Source of the DNA: Actinomycetes bacterium
GTDB lineage: Bacteria > Actinomycetota > Acidimicrobiia > Acidimicrobiales > JABEUL01
Reading direction: 5' to 3'
Length of the DNA: 35,779 nucleotides
Assembly (NCBI GenBank): GCA_021777355.1
Contig: JAJYDO010000025.1
Span: 858 to 36,636 of the forward strand
Under the pieces are notes generated by a model. The model was not told the DNA's origin and searched no databases. It saw only the letters and a list, made by a program, of their open reading frames with translations. How positions within the stretch are numbered: position 1 is the stretch's first letter; each line of letters opens with the position of its first letter. Position numbers and translations under genes: made by a program. Positions 24,745 through 32,823 of the stretch are shown here, one piece after another.

Positions 24745-25494
24745 ATGAGTACCATTGTTGTTGCAGCACACAAAGGTGGAGTAGGAAAAACTACTGTCGC
24801 TGTCAATTTAGCAGCATCATTTGCTCACTATGGAAAACGAACTTTACTTGTAGATGCAGATCCTCAAGGTGCTGTCGCAACTGCGTTAGGAATTACTGTC
24901 GTTAAACCAAGCCTTTATGAACTGATCAATAAACAGATAAAGGCTAATGACGCTGTAGTCCCAGTAGACAATATTTCAGAGTTATGGCTTTTAGGCTCTG
25001 AGCTCGATCTAGCAGGGTTAGAAATTGAAGCGCCAAGAATGACACTTTGGCAAACCAAGCTAGCTGACGTACTACACGATGCAGAAACAACTTGGGACAT
25101 GATTATTATTGATACTCCGCCTGGCTTAGGCGTTTTATCTACAATGGCTCTCAATGCTGCTGATGGAGCTTTAGTAGTCTGCCCCCCTGATTATTTAGCC
25201 TATCGTTCTCTAGCCCATTTACAAGAGGCTCTGGTGCTTTCAAAAACTCCGATCATGGGAATTATTCCAACAATGGTTTCTACGCAAAGCAGGCACGCTA
25301 GAGAAGCACTTGAACTTATAGAAGATAATTATAGAGACTTGATTCTCCCAAGCATCCCTAAAAGAGTTGCGTTACAAGACGCAATGGTGGCTGGCATGCC
25401 AATAGTAAATTATCAACCCAATAGTGATTGCGCTAAAGCGTTCTTATCACTTGCAAAAGAGGTTCTTAGCCGTGCAAAGACCGTCGCTGCGTGA
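24745..25494 (+). CDS. parA: ParA-family partition ATPase
   Basis: A 249-residue deviant-Walker ATPase that positions plasmids before cell division. The motif KGGVGKTT is at 10-17, DADPQGAVATAL at 38-49 and DTPPGLGVLSTMAL near 124. It lacks an N-terminal HTH domain, so it is the short type Ib form, which usually works with a small ribbon-helix-helix partner; the following gene fits. It overlaps that gene by 23 bases. Start ATG 24745 has no strong Shine-Dalgarno. Confidence 0.95.
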   Translation: MSTIVVAAHKGGVGKTTVAVNLAASFAHYGKRTLLVDADPQGAVATALGITVVKPSLYELINKQIKANDAVVPVDNISELWLLGSELDLAGLEIEAPRMTLWQTKLADVLHDAETTWDMIIIDTPPGLGVLSTMALNAADGALVVCPPDYLAYRSLAHLQEALVLSKTPIMGIIPTMVSTQSRHAREALELIEDNYRDLILPSIPKRVALQDAMVAGMPIVNYQPNSDCAKAFLSLAKEVLSRAKTVAA

Positions 25495-25774
25495 GAGAGT
25501 TTCAGACACCAAGCCAAGAGGCAAAGATGTTTTTTTCGTTGACCCTGGTAATACCTCTACCCTCAACGAACCACCGTCTACGGTAGCCGAGGAACTGTTT
25601 ACCGATGAGGAGCAACGACCTACATGGAATGATTTACACCAACGGGTTACATTTTACTGTCCGAAAGACTTGATTGAAAAAATTGAAAGTACTATGCGGG
25701 TTACAAGAAAGTCAAAGAGCCAAGTAATCGTTATAGCCCTTGATTCACTGCTGAACAAAAAGAAGCGGAAATGA
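25472..25774 (+). CDS. Small putative RHH DNA-binding partner of ParA
   Basis: From GTG 25472 (AGAGG about ten bases upstream) the product has 100 residues, overlapping the parA end. The C-terminal 45 residues, HQRVTFYCPKDLIEKIESTM, then RKSKSQVIVIALDSLLNKKK, have the strand-helix-helix pattern of ribbon-helix-helix proteins. The first half is polar and probably disordered, as in type Ib ParB/ParG proteins that stimulate ParA through a flexible tail. Its stop overlaps the repA ATG as ATGA. Assignment rests on pattern and context. Confidence 0.72.
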   Translation: MQRPSLRERVSDTKPRGKDVFFVDPGNTSTLNEPPSTVAEELFTDEEQRPTWNDLHQRVTFYCPKDLIEKIESTMRVTRKSKSQVIVIALDSLLNKKKRK

Positions 25775-26673
25775 TTATTACTCCTGACAGGTACGGCAAA
25801 AGTGTTCTTGTAAATGAAATTGCAAGAGAAGTATTTGCAGCTGAAATTGATGAAGCAAAAAAAGCAGGAACACTCGGCTATATGGCAAGAGTGTTAGCAC
25901 AAGTGACACTTCCCCACTCAAAGCCTGAAGGCAATGAATACGTCAAGAAAAATGGCTATCTAACTCTTTCTATTTTAGCTCCGTCTCATATCGGACTTCC
26001 CTACGGTGGTATTCCACGGGTTGTACTCTCATGGCTAACAACTGAAGCTGTCAGAACAAAATCAAGAGAAATTGTCCTTGGTAACAACCTCTCATCATTC
26101 ATGGCTCAAGTTGGACTAGTTCCAACTGGCGGGCGTTGGGGGACAATACCTCGTCTACAATCCCAACTTAGGCGACTCTTTGTATCTGAAATTATTTGCA
26201 CTTATGACACAGAGCTTGCATCGTTAGGAACTTCTCTTGGAGTAGCATCTCAATACCAACTTTGGTGGGACGCAAAGGCACCGCAGCAACGAAGCTTGTT
26301 TCAAAGCTCGGTTACATTAGGCGAGGGGTTCTATAAAGAAATTATCGACAGACCAATACCTATCAACATGGAAGCTCTAAAACTCTTGAAAAGATCGCCA
26401 TTGGCACTTGACCTTTACATTTGGCTCACGTACAGGCTTAGTTATCTTAAAAAGCCTACGACGATACCCTGGGAGGCACTCCATAGTCAGTTCGGTTCAG
26501 ATTATGGTCTCATTAGAAGCTTTAAATCCAACACCATCATGGCTCTAAAAAAAGTGTCCATTCTTTATCCTGATGCTAAGTTTGAGCAAAACTCTGTGGG
26601 CTTGAGATTGTCGCCATCTCGTCCGCATGTGAGCAGGAAGTTACGACCAACGGCTCCAGTCAACAAAAATTAG
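25771..26673 (+). CDS. repA: Plasmid replication initiator, RepA family
   Basis: A 300-residue protein. The segment SHIGLPYGGIPRVVLSWLTTEAVRTKSREIVLGNNLSSFMAQVGL and then GGRWGTIPRLQSQLRRLF (TGGRWGTIPRL visible) follow the plasmid-encoded RepA_C family of winged-helix initiators, which bind iterons and recruit host DnaA and helicase. The C-terminus has a second winged-helix-like part (LALDLYIWLTYRLSYLKKP). It starts as ATGA with the preceding gene. An iteron-bearing origin begins about 30 bases after its stop, which strongly supports the assignment. Confidence 0.88.
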   Translation: MIITPDRYGKSVLVNEIAREVFAAEIDEAKKAGTLGYMARVLAQVTLPHSKPEGNEYVKKNGYLTLSILAPSHIGLPYGGIPRVVLSWLTTEAVRTKSREIVLGNNLSSFMAQVGLVPTGGRWGTIPRLQSQLRRLFVSEIICTYDTELASLGTSLGVASQYQLWWDAKAPQQRSLFQSSVTLGEGFYKEIIDRPIPINMEALKLLKRSPLALDLYIWLTYRLSYLKKPTTIPWEALHSQFGSDYGLIRSFKSNTIMALKKVSILYPDAKFEQNSVGLRLSPSRPHVSRKLRPTAPVNKN

Positions 26674-26680
26674 TCCATTT

Positions 26681-26701
26681 CACTGTCATATATAAACAGT
26701 G
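26681..26701. repeat. Short inverted repeat after repA
   Basis: CACTGT (26681-26686) and ACAGTG (26696-26701) are perfect 6-bp arms with a 9-base spacer. It stands between repA and the DnaA box; a role as an operator or hairpin is open. Confidence 0.35.
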
Positions 26702-26705
26702 GCAC

Positions 26706-26842
26706 TTATCCACAAGAGGGATTTTTGGTGGTGGTAATCTACGCATAAACGCTTACGCTTTTACGCATAAACGGTTACGGAATTACGCATAAACGCTTAC
26801 GCCTCTTAATTAATAAGGAATCCTATAGTTAACCTATAGTTA
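26706..26842 (+). other. Iteron-type replication origin (DnaA box, three iterons, AT-rich region)
   Basis: A consensus DnaA box TTATCCACA is at 26706-26714. Three direct repeats TACGCATAAACGSTTACG follow at 26740-26757, 26762-26779 and 26784-26801, starting exactly 22 bases apart so that they lie on the same face of the helix. An AT-rich stretch (TTAATTAATAAGG) and two copies of CCTATAGTTA at 26822-26831 and 26833-26842 follow, a plausible melting region. This is the classic layout of an iteron-controlled plasmid origin, next to repA. Confidence 0.92.
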
Positions 26843-27436
26843 CCTGTAGAAAAACAGGCACAAAATAAAATGGGTGCGATAATGGATTTTAGATGAGGGA
26901 GACATTACTCACGATTCGATATTTAGAAAGAGCAACGAAAAGAGACTCCAATAAATATCGAAGTTTTAAAGACGAGAAAAAGCCTGATTCCAGCTTGGCT
27001 GGTAATACTTGCAATGCAAGTGAGAAGAGACTAAACTTACTGTTGTCCAGAAATGAGGCTCTAGCAGCCCTTTTAGCGAAGTTAAGTAGAGTATCCAATA
27101 GGGTATCTAATGGTTTGGACACTCTGACGTGGTCTTTTACCGTCTCTCATTTCTCTGTCCCTTTTCTATTTTCCCTGCATATAAGCCCCGCCGTTACTTG
27201 CCTAGCTTCAGGTGTTTGGACACCTTTGCTTCCCGCACCCCACCCCCACAACGTGATATATGTGGCTGGGGTGCGGTACCGTCAAATATCGGCGGGGCAC
27301 ACCAGTCCTTTTAGCAGTGGGGGCAGTGCGACCCATGGTGGCGCTGAATGTTTTTCTGAATATAAAAGAAGTAAAGACAAGTTCAGAAAACGTATTGAAG
27401 GCAGTTTAGATTGTCGGGATGACTTCAAATTCGTAA
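26843..27436. other. Gap between origin and mobilisation genes, with repeats
   Basis: No convincing gene. A 15-bp palindrome ACTTGCA-A-TGCAAGT lies at 27007-27021, a 10-base direct repeat GTTTGGACAC at 27113-27122 and 27214-27223, and a nested hairpin cluster at 27186-27297 (listed separately). An open frame of about 195 codons crosses the region but overlaps these structures and lacks support. Confidence 0.5.
27186..27297. repeat. Nested inverted-repeat cluster, candidate oriT or single-strand origin
   Basis: CCCCGCCG (27186-27193) pairs with CGGCGGGG (27290-27297). Inside are AGGTGT-TTGG-ACACCT (27210-27225), then CCGCACCCC (27233-27241) pairing with GGGGTGCGG (27268-27276), with CCACA/TGTGG (27246-27250/27261-27265) within it. 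All arms are perfect. The cluster is GC-rich within AT-rich DNA and sits just before the replication-relaxation and coupling-protein genes, where transfer origins are often found. Function is inferred. Confidence 0.6.
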
Positions 27437-28201
27437 ATGTCTTTAGCTGTCATTATTGGGGAAGCAATGGCAGAATATAATTCCAATTCTTCGAATAATA
27501 AGAAAAAATTGCCTAGACTCCCACGAGGCAAAACTAAACAGGTCGTCATAACTGAACGAGATTTAGCAGTTCTCTCTTGGATAACAATCCATGGGATAGC
27601 AACTCCTGAACAAATTGGAAGAAAGTTCTTCACCCGCCAAGATGGCACAATTGGCATGTGGGCAGCCTACAGACGATTAACCAAACTTGCTCAAGTAAGT
27701 CCGCCTTTGATTGAAAGGGATAGGACATTTTGGCAGTATCCGTCAGTAGTGAGGATTACCAATCATGGCGCAAAGCTAGTTGACTTAGGGGTAGGCAAGG
27801 CTCACTTAGTCGTAGCGGAATTGCGCCATAGCCTCAATCTGGTTGAACTGATGGAAACGCTGGCTGCGAGTTATCCAAAAGCTCAAATGACAACTGAACG
27901 TCAACTTCGAGCACAAATCTATCGTGATAAAAGAGATGGGCTAAGAAGATCAACTGGGCGCATACCAGATGGAATGCTCACGTTTACAAATTCAGATCCC
28001 GAATACGTCGCAATTGAACTTGACCTATCGCCAAGACGTGAACGGGATGTCATCAATATCGTTCATGCCTACAGTGCACAAAACTATGGCGCAATCTGGT
28101 GGTATGTAACACCAGGTCGAAAAGAGAGAATAACTGAACTTGTAAAGCGTCTAAAAGCAGATGATTTCATAGAGGTAAGGGCATGGGAGCTTCTCTACTA
28201 G
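27437..28201 (+). CDS. Replication-relaxation family protein
   Basis: A 254-residue protein. The pattern VVITERDLAVLSWITIHGIATPEQIGRKFF, then AAYRRLTKLAQVSPPLIER and a C-terminal part with GRIPDGMLTF and VAIELDLS follows the replication-relaxation (Replic_Relax) family found on actinobacterial and firmicute plasmids, with an N-terminal winged helix and a C-terminal nuclease-like fold with IPDG and E..LS elements. Exact activity is unsettled in the family. Start ATG 27437; ATG 27467 is an alternative. The last 19 bases overlap the next gene, so coupling is likely. Confidence 0.8.
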   Translation: MSLAVIIGEAMAEYNSNSSNNKKKLPRLPRGKTKQVVITERDLAVLSWITIHGIATPEQIGRKFFTRQDGTIGMWAAYRRLTKLAQVSPPLIERDRTFWQYPSVVRITNHGAKLVDLGVGKAHLVVAELRHSLNLVELMETLAASYPKAQMTTERQLRAQIYRDKRDGLRRSTGRIPDGMLTFTNSDPEYVAIELDLSPRRERDVINIVHAYSAQNYGAIWWYVTPGRKERITELVKRLKADDFIEVRAWELLY

Positions 28202-29919
28202 CTCCACATGACACTAACAACATGTCTAATAACTCAATGCATCATGTTGGAAGACGCTACAACAGGATCGAGGCTGTACGGCGCAGCCTTATTATTTGCT
28301 TTGTCGCTACTGTCTTGTTCCTGCCAGGCTCTCTTATGGGCGGAGCAATCGTATATCTTTTATGGAAGAAAAAAAGACCAAGCAACACAGGTGCAATTGT
28401 CATGTCACTCGTGGGACTGACAACTATGTTGCTCTATTCAAGATATTTAATAATCGCATCGACGATCTATTTATTATTTGGGAATAAAGCGAATGTCTCA
28501 GCTTCAACAATTGAAGCCTCTTTACTCGTTCAAGCCTGTGGGGGCTTTGTAGTGGTGTGCCTGTCTTGGGTGTATCTTAATTTGGGAAATAAAAGCCTTG
28601 TAGGTCATCTGCGCCAAGAAGACAAAAGAGAGCACAAAAGAGCACGTAATCTGTTGACCAACTACGATGGAGTCATGGGAATAACCCAGATATCTAAAGA
28701 TCACCCGCAGGGTTACATTCGTTTAGGAGCCGATCGTGATGCCCCTAAACTCGCTGTTGATTTGAGTCCATCTGAATTAGCTCAACATATCTTTTTACCC
28801 GGTGCCTCGGGCTCAGGAAAAACTACAACGTTAGCTCGGATCACTGATGGAATACTTGGACTTGGATATGGAGCAATTATTATTGATTGCAAAGGTGGCA
28901 GTCTTATGTCTATGGCACGAAACTTAGCCTCCACACATTCAATGGATTTTTATCTGGTTGATCCCTCTTCAGAAGAGAGCCTCGGATACAATCCCTGTCA
29001 AGGCGATGGCGCTGATGTTGCAAACAAGTTAATTGGAGCTTTTACCTACGGAGCAGAAGGTGAAGTTTATAAGTCAATTGCAATGCACTATGTCCCAATG
29101 TTGGTAAAAGGACTTATTGCAGTTAATAGACCAGTTAATTTAAAAGAGCTTTCAAATGTGTGTGAGCAGTTCTCAATGGCTCAACTGGCACGAGAAGTTG
29201 GAAAGACTGATCAAGCACTCAAAGAAGAGCTAGACGGATTATCAAAAGAAACCGGCGTTGCTAAATCTGGATTTACTACCCTCCAACACCGCTTTGGAGC
29301 ACTCTTGGAGGGTCGCTTTGGCAAAGTATTTAAGAACCCAAATGCGCTCAACTGGGATGAGGCAACAAAGGTGCCTTCAGTGACCTACATTGGACTGTCC
29401 GCTACGGCTGCAAGTGAAGATGTGGAACTTATGGGTAGAGTTTTAGCCCAAGACCTAAAACAACTCTGTCACCGGCGACTAGTGGCACAAGAAAACGGTG
29501 AGACGCTCACTCCGATACTCGCAGCCTTTGATGAATTTGCAGCACTTCGTGAAGCCACTCAGATTACTGACCTGTTGCTACAGGCGAGACAAGCAAGAAT
29601 GCCGTGTGTTATATCAACCCAGTACCTGCCAGAGGCTACCCCGATAAGAAAAGCATCCCTTCAGGCAGGGCTACTTTTAGTTCATAGGCTGGAGGCAAAA
29701 GATGCCGAAGAGATGGCAGCCCAATTTGGGACAAGACCACGTCCAAAAGTCACCCATCAGATTGACTGGGAAACTGGGACTACTGAAAAAGGATCCGTGA
29801 GAGAAGTAGAAGAATACGTTATTCATCCCAATGTTTTAAGAAAGCTGCCTGTAGGAGTACTCGCTATGCGCTCTGTTACAACTGACCGCCAAGACCTTGT
29901 GAGCGTCTTCACGCCCTGA
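28183..29919 (+). CDS. Conjugative coupling ATPase (VirD4/TraG/TraD family)
   Basis: A 578-residue protein that links relaxosome and type IV secretion pore. Several N-terminal TM segments lie in about 35-132. Walker A GASGSGKT is at 207-214 and the Walker B segment LAAFDEFAAL near 440. AKDAEEMAAQFGTR and the Gln of STQYLP, typical of the VirD4/TrwB ATPases, follow. It overlaps the replication-relaxation gene by 19 bases; ATG 28222 is a further possible start. No relaxase, VirB4 or other pore gene is in the window, so the element is transferred either with genes beyond the edge or with help. Confidence 0.93.
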   Translation: MGASLLAPHDTNNMSNNSMHHVGRRYNRIEAVRRSLIICFVATVLFLPGSLMGGAIVYLLWKKKRPSNTGAIVMSLVGLTTMLLYSRYLIIASTIYLLFGNKANVSASTIEASLLVQACGGFVVVCLSWVYLNLGNKSLVGHLRQEDKREHKRARNLLTNYDGVMGITQISKDHPQGYIRLGADRDAPKLAVDLSPSELAQHIFLPGASGSGKTTTLARITDGILGLGYGAIIIDCKGGSLMSMARNLASTHSMDFYLVDPSSEESLGYNPCQGDGADVANKLIGAFTYGAEGEVYKSIAMHYVPMLVKGLIAVNRPVNLKELSNVCEQFSMAQLAREVGKTDQALKEELDGLSKETGVAKSGFTTLQHRFGALLEGRFGKVFKNPNALNWDEATKVPSVTYIGLSATAASEDVELMGRVLAQDLKQLCHRRLVAQENGETLTPILAAFDEFAALREATQITDLLLQARQARMPCVISTQYLPEATPIRKASLQAGLLLVHRLEAKDAEEMAAQFGTRPRPKVTHQIDWETGTTEKGSVREVEEYVIHPNVLRKLPVGVLAMRSVTTDRQDLVSVFTP

Positions 29920-29928
29920 AATATCACA

Positions 29929-31668
29929 ATGAGCCCTAACACGCATGAGATTAAATCAACAGATGCCGGAGAGCTTCCTGGGGGCTTTATTAGTGTTTTA
30001 GGCAACGTTGCATTGCGCAACAAGAAAAGCCTGTGGGCTGGACTGCTCTTTTCATGGTCAGGATTGGCATTTGCACTCGTGTTAGCAATTGCTGGAGGAC
30101 TTGGTGCCGGAGTGTTCTTGGTGTTCCATGCCTTTGGGTTCCTTACAACTACCCATCCCTTTGGAATTCAGACAGCTGCTGGTCTAACAGTTTTAGGGAT
30201 ACTTGGAGCAGTTGCGGCTGGAGTGTTCAGTGGCTTTGTATCGTTATATGTGCTCTCCCCACTCGGTGCTCTTTCAGGTGCCTGTATTGGAATACTTTTT
30301 GGGATGGTAACAGGCGTAATTGCAACATCAATTGAAATAGCACTAGAGCCAAAAATACTAAAACTCAAAAATTACAGAGAGCCAAGTAACCGTGAAAGAA
30401 ATATCATAATGCCCGCTTTTGAAGGGGCATTAGAGGATTTAGGGCTTACAAGAAAACCTGCTGTTCTCATAGTTGAAAGTCAAGTACCAAGCGCTACTGC
30501 ATATGCAAAAACAATTGTAATTTCAACATCTATCGTCAATAACTTTGAAAAAGGAGAATTGAAAGCTGTCATCGCTCATGAGCTATGGCACTGGCAACAA
30601 GGAGACGGCATTGGCTACATGCTATTTAGGTGGTGTTCATGGGAGTTAGTGCTTATCTATAATATTGCTAAATTTGGTCGTGGGGATAAAAACAGCCAAG
30701 CAGCTAAACCTAAAAAAGGTCTGCTTGGATTAATTGCCACCGTATTGTTTCTCTGGCCGCCAATTATTCTCACGGATTATATTATCATGCTACTTATTGC
30801 CGATGAAAGCCGAAAGCATGAGTATGAGGCGGACTTAGCTGCAAGCACAATTGGGCTGGGGAATCATCTCGCTGAAGCACTTAACCGCCTTGGTGTCTTT
30901 GAAACGGCTAGAAGCGGGTGGCAAGGCGCACTATATTCAAAGCACCCTCCAATGGAGTATCGAATTGAGAAGGCAAAAGAGGCTAATAGTGACGCTGCCC
31001 AAAAACCAGTTTCAGATGTCATCAAACCAAATGAACTATTCAAAACGATTGCCACTGTAGTTGCAATACTTATCGTCGGAGCACTTGCGTCACCCCTCAA
31101 CTCACTTGGCTATTCAATTGTCAATAAAGTAAAAAGCTATGGTTCTACATTTCTAGTAACTCCAACTTCAGACACAAAAGGAGGTGCGATTGCAAAAGCT
31201 GTCGCTTTTGAAACTTCTTTTGGAAATGTTGCATTCAATAGGAACGGATACCTTAGCGTCATTGCAGCCTATACATTACCAACCGATAGAACCTACGTAG
31301 ACAACCAAGTTGATGCGAGCTATGAACAAGCAGCAAACGCTATTCAAAGAAAGGGGGCGCAAATAAGCTCAACGAGCAAAGTAACAGGCGTAAGGATTCT
31401 GAATACGACAGGTTCGCCCCCGGCAAGCGTTTCAGTGAGTGTGGTATTTGTCCTTAGGTACACGTTCAATAACAACGTAGCGACACCTAACACAACGATT
31501 ATGGCGGGGCTTAGCGGTTACGCAGTGACTAAAGAAACCCTTCAATTTGGGTGGACGAAGGGGAACTGGGAACTGACTGGATGTGTGTCAGTAGGATATG
31601 TTTCAACGGGATCAGGTGTGCCACCGGCAAGTGTTTATGACTTACCGTCTGGTTATCAAAGTCCATAG
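29929..31668 (+). CDS. M48-type membrane metallopeptidase with an added C-terminal domain
   Basis: The 579-residue protein begins nine bases after the coupling-protein stop. TM segments lie at about 36-72, 80-140 and 258-288. The zinc motif HELWH is at 217-221 (AHELWHWQQGD), with ESRKHEYEADLAAS as third-ligand helix, as in HtpX/Ste24 peptidases. Residues 340-375 contain another TM, followed by a soluble domain of about 200 residues (SVIAAYTLPTDRTYVDN, then VSVSVVFVLRYTF), facing outside by topology. That domain could be an NTF2-like fold as in conjugative VirB8/TcpC proteins; this is a guess. M48 peptidases are unusual in such operons. Confidence 0.75.
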   Translation: MSPNTHEIKSTDAGELPGGFISVLGNVALRNKKSLWAGLLFSWSGLAFALVLAIAGGLGAGVFLVFHAFGFLTTTHPFGIQTAAGLTVLGILGAVAAGVFSGFVSLYVLSPLGALSGACIGILFGMVTGVIATSIEIALEPKILKLKNYREPSNRERNIIMPAFEGALEDLGLTRKPAVLIVESQVPSATAYAKTIVISTSIVNNFEKGELKAVIAHELWHWQQGDGIGYMLFRWCSWELVLIYNIAKFGRGDKNSQAAKPKKGLLGLIATVLFLWPPIILTDYIIMLLIADESRKHEYEADLAASTIGLGNHLAEALNRLGVFETARSGWQGALYSKHPPMEYRIEKAKEANSDAAQKPVSDVIKPNELFKTIATVVAILIVGALASPLNSLGYSIVNKVKSYGSTFLVTPTSDTKGGAIAKAVAFETSFGNVAFNRNGYLSVIAAYTLPTDRTYVDNQVDASYEQAANAIQRKGAQISSTSKVTGVRILNTTGSPPASVSVSVVFVLRYTFNNNVATPNTTIMAGLSGYAVTKETLQFGWTKGNWELTGCVSVGYVSTGSGVPPASVYDLPSGYQSP

Positions 31669-31785
31669 AAACAACCCATACCAATAAACTTGTGACAAGT
31701 TCGTGACGATTGATTGCAATGTGTACTTAGTGCGAGATAATCAAGAATAGACGGCAACCGATGCGGAAGTTGCAGAGGTGGGGGT

Positions 31786-32226
31786 ATGAGGCTCAGTCGC
31801 AATGTTTTCAATGAAACTTCCAAGGTCGAAAACTCGTATGGTCGCTCAACGCCTATAGGAGCAAAAAAGTATGTCGTGACATGGTGGGAGCACCAGCTAC
31901 GACACCGGCATGAACGACCTTGGATAGCTCTTGTTGGGATACCGTTAGAAGCGGTTGCCGTCGCCGTAGCTGGACTCTGGTTTTATGAATTTGTACTCAT
32001 TATTCCACTTTTGTGGTTGTCTCCATGGGAAGAACCATGGATATGGATACTTGGTGTAGAAGAGGCAGCCTTTGGTATCCAATGGGCTTATATCGGTGTC
32101 TATGCACTGGTGACGTGGTCTCATGCGATAGTTTTGGTGGGGCTGCTTTGGGCTGGATATGCGGGGGTTGTGGCAGTGCTCGGAGTGGTCAATCGGTGGC
32201 ACTATAAGAGGCGGTGGGGGTGGTAG
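31786..32226 (+). CDS. Small membrane protein of unknown function
   Basis: A 146-residue protein with Trp-rich hydrophobic segments at about 46-78 and 94-136 and a basic N-terminus (KKYVVTWWEHQLRHRHER) and C-terminus (RWHYKRRWGW). The purine-rich AGAGGTGGGGGT just before ATG is a plausible ribosome site. I recognise no family. It follows the M48 gene by about 120 bases and could belong to the transfer region. Confidence 0.55.
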   Translation: MRLSRNVFNETSKVENSYGRSTPIGAKKYVVTWWEHQLRHRHERPWIALVGIPLEAVAVAVAGLWFYEFVLIIPLLWLSPWEEPWIWILGVEEAAFGIQWAYIGVYALVTWSHAIVLVGLLWAGYAGVVAVLGVVNRWHYKRRWGW

Positions 32227-32314
32227 GAGGTACGTTGTAAAGAGGTAATAGAGGTATGTTGTTTAATATTATGACATGGGTATTTATCGAGCTGATTGAG
32301 TGTAAAATATAGGT

Positions 32315-32707
32315 ATGAACGTTGTTTATGATTACGGAAACGATCCTACTGCGCAGAAACTCTACAGTTTTCTGACAAGGTGGTTACGAGCACATCCCCA
32401 GTGGGCTACTGAAACAACTGGGTGGAGGTGTCAATATCGTGATGCCACAGCGATTGCAAATGAACTTGTTTCTGAAGTCGAATTCGGTGAAGTAAGATTA
32501 GCTGGGCTACTCAATACCCCTAATGGCGAATTGATCCAGACAGTTGTTAACTGGGTTTTGCCATATCCAATGAACATAGAATCCAAGCTGCTGTTCGATG
32601 CAATTATGCTTGCTGCAAATGCCAAGCAAAGAAATGAGCGTGGCTTAGCAGCTGTATTTTCGATTGCGGCATTGGTGTTTTTGGGGCTGATAGTGTTTTC
32701 GGACTAA
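32315..32707 (+). CDS. Small C-terminally anchored protein of unknown function
   Basis: A 130-residue protein; the first 105 residues are soluble (RATAIANELVSEVEFGEVRLAG region) and residues about 108-128 (GLAAVFSIAALVFLGLIVF) form one TM segment, so it is probably a tail-anchored protein. Preceded by an AT-rich stretch with TAAAATATAGG; a clear ribosome site is lacking. No family recognised. Confidence 0.55.
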   Translation: MNVVYDYGNDPTAQKLYSFLTRWLRAHPQWATETTGWRCQYRDATAIANELVSEVEFGEVRLAGLLNTPNGELIQTVVNWVLPYPMNIESKLLFDAIMLAANAKQRNERGLAAVFSIAALVFLGLIVFSD

Positions 32708-32823
32708 TCTTTGTCTTTTGCGGATAAAGGTATGTTAGGTTTTTGGACATCTGTCTTGCGTATAAGAAATTACCAACTAAATATGATGTCACGCAATAAT
32801 AGTAATGGATCGTGGAAATATTT

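Noticed and set aside
26740-26801. CRISPR array
   Set aside because: The three repeats are 18 bp with 4-bp spacers and exact 22-bp period next to repA and a DnaA box, which is an iteron layout, not repeats separated by unique spacers.
26893-27480. Open frame of about 195 codons between the origin and the replication-relaxation gene
   Set aside because: It crosses the nested inverted-repeat cluster, overlaps the start of the next gene, has no ribosome site and its translation looks like no protein family.
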